From: an uncultured Ruminococcus sp.
Lineage (GTDB): Bacteria > Bacillota > Clostridia > Oscillospirales > Ruminococcaceae
NCBI GenBank assembly: GCA_947174625.1
Contig: CAMWJT010000072.1
Location: 1 to 6,678, forward strand
Length of the DNA stretch: 6,678 nt
Reading direction: 5' to 3'
Made by a program: the position numbers and the translations under genes. Below are positions 5,949 through 6,678 of this stretch, one piece after another. Position 1 is the stretch's first letter. Each line of letters begins with the position of its first letter. The notes under the pieces were generated by a model. It was not told the origin of the DNA. It ran no database searches and was given only the letters and a program-made list of their open reading frames with translations.

Positions 5949-6596
5949 AGTCCGGTGCTTGCGATAGATATTCCCGGTGTCCTGGCAATATTCTACATAC
6001 CAGTCTTCCGGCGGCGGAAGATATGTCGTGTTCGGCTTCGGTTCAATTCTCCAGTACGGCACATGAATATCCTTGGCATACCGGATTGTGTTGGACGATC
6101 CGGAGCGGGTGCTGATTCCGCAGATTCCCAGAACTGCATCAGAATGCCGGACAATGAATTTGTTTCTTTGATGAAAGCTTTCCTTTTCGGCATAATTGCC
6201 TGACAGGACAATCAATTCATCTAACATAGCTTTCATGTAATAAAATGTCCGTATACTGCTGTAGCTTTTTTCGTAGAATGTTTCATAATCCGGGAACGGC
6301 TGAATCCCGAAGAGCATTAAATCCGGGTAATCTCTGCGCTGTTTTGCAAGATAGATTGTCGCCATGTAATCCGCACCGTCGGCAAGTCCGGTATAAAAGC
6401 ACCGGAATCCCTCACGAAGCCGACAGTCCAACTGATAGTGAACCGCTTTTTCCAGTGCATGAAGACTGTCTTTCTCATGGGGGAGTTTGTTGGGTCTGTG
6501 TCCGGTGATGCCAAGCGACGGCAAAGCCTGGAACATCACGGGTGGGAGTTTCGGAGAAACAGCAGTGATTGTTTCTTCCCTGTCCAGTATAATCAT
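5943..6596 (-). CDS. SLOG-superfamily (DUF1273/YpsA-like) protein
   Basis: The protein is 217 residues from ATG 6596. It has a Rossmann-like SLOG pattern. In numbering from this start these are SLGITGHRPNKL at about 27-38, FYTGLADGADYMA at 67-79 (a glycine and acidic motif), LFGIQPFPDYE at 95-105, and SDAVLGICG with SGSSNTIRYA at 152-173. SLOG proteins bind nucleotide-derived ligands; the ligand and role here are unknown. The open frame extends upstream to a TTG at 6623, but that codon has no ribosome site and lies about 8 nt from the predicted transcript start. GAAAGGA at 6608-6614, 11 nt before ATG 6596, supports the shorter form. The usual GGT of the last motif is GSS here. No partner gene is adjacent that would suggest a defence system. 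Confidence 0.85.
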   Translation of the reverse strand: MIILDREETITAVSPKLPPVMFQALPSLGITGHRPNKLPHEKDSLHALEKAVHYQLDCRLREGFRCFYTGLADGADYMATIYLAKQRRDYPDLMLFGIQPFPDYETFYEKSYSSIRTFYYMKAMLDELIVLSGNYAEKESFHQRNKFIVRHSDAVLGICGISTRSGSSNTIRYAKDIHVPYWRIEPKPNTTYLPPPEDWYVEYCQDTGNIYRKHRTT

Positions 6597-6637
6597 GAAT
6601 GGATAAATCCTTTCTGAAAACAAAATTTTATTCTATT

Positions 6638-6666
6638 ATTATAACATATCTGCGTGAAAATCACAA
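6638..6666 (-). promoter_or_regulatory. Extended -10 promoter of the SLOG gene with overlapping inverted repeat
   Basis: TTGTGA (6661-6666), a 17-nt spacer and TATAAT (6638-6643) on the minus strand, with TG at 6645-6646, predict a transcript start near 6631 and a leader of about 35 nt before ATG 6596. An inverted repeat GTGA-AAA-TCAC (6654-6664) overlaps the -35 box and could be an operator half-site pair, but it is short. Confidence 0.75.
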
Positions 6667-6678
6667 GTAGAAAAAGAG

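Noticed and set aside
5920..5967. 15-codon plus-strand ORF (MNLFAHDFHVVRCLR) after the antisense promoter
   Set aside because: Its ATG is at the predicted transcript start with no Shine-Dalgarno, and it ends inside the SLOG gene on the other strand, so it is most likely chance.
5943..6596. SLOG protein as the sensor of an antiphage defence system
   Set aside because: SLOG domains do occur in such systems, but no effector, nucleotide cyclase, nuclease partner or mobile-element gene is adjacent. The neighbours are housekeeping and envelope genes.

Overview
The window reads as ordinary chromosome of a low-to-mid GC Gram-positive, most likely a Clostridia member and probably of the Ruminococcus/Oscillospiraceae type. 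This is an inference from gene content and sequence style: a fused SecDF, a stand-alone CmpB-type membrane protein, strong AAGGAGG-like ribosome sites, TTG starts and sigma-A promoters with TATAAT and TG-extended -10 boxes. No mobile element, tRNA, rRNA or CRISPR array was seen.

Layout from left to right. (1) Positions 1-1075, minus: the N-terminal 358 codons of rmuC, which runs off the left edge. (2) Positions 1152-1544, plus: a small CmpB-type (PF06541) membrane protein, divergent from rmuC and best started at a TTG. (3) Positions 1545-1706: a convergent gap with a good intrinsic terminator for the minus-strand gene to the right. (4) Positions 1707-4028, minus: secDF, with a TTG start, its own near-consensus promoter and a roughly 90-nt leader. 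The leader contains a 23-codon ORF that ends inside the secDF Shine-Dalgarno. (5) Positions 4152-4928, minus: a TatD-family metal-dependent hydrolase. (6) Positions 4931-5824, minus: a membrane-anchored, degenerate LytR-CpsA-Psr (LCP)-like protein, 2 nt upstream of tatD and probably translationally coupled to it. (7) Positions 5943-6596, minus: a SLOG-superfamily (DUF1273/YpsA-like) protein with its own strong promoter.

The four right-hand genes all run leftward (SLOG, LCP-like, tatD, secDF). No terminator is evident between LCP-like, tatD and secDF, so secDF may be transcribed both by read-through and from its own promoter, whose -35 box contains the tatD stop codon. SecDF (protein export) and the LCP-like protein (membrane-anchored, extracytoplasmic) both act at the envelope. 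RmuC and TatD are linked in general literature to DNA metabolism. I see no sign that the genes form one dedicated pathway.

No clearly new multi-gene system is visible. The items most worth a second look are: the secDF leader ORF; loss of the LCP signature residues in the LCP-like protein; an Asn in place of the usual Asp in the SecF half of SecDF; a strong plus-strand promoter aimed antisense into the SLOG gene; and the apparent absence of GGCC and CGCG against about 67 CCGG sites.
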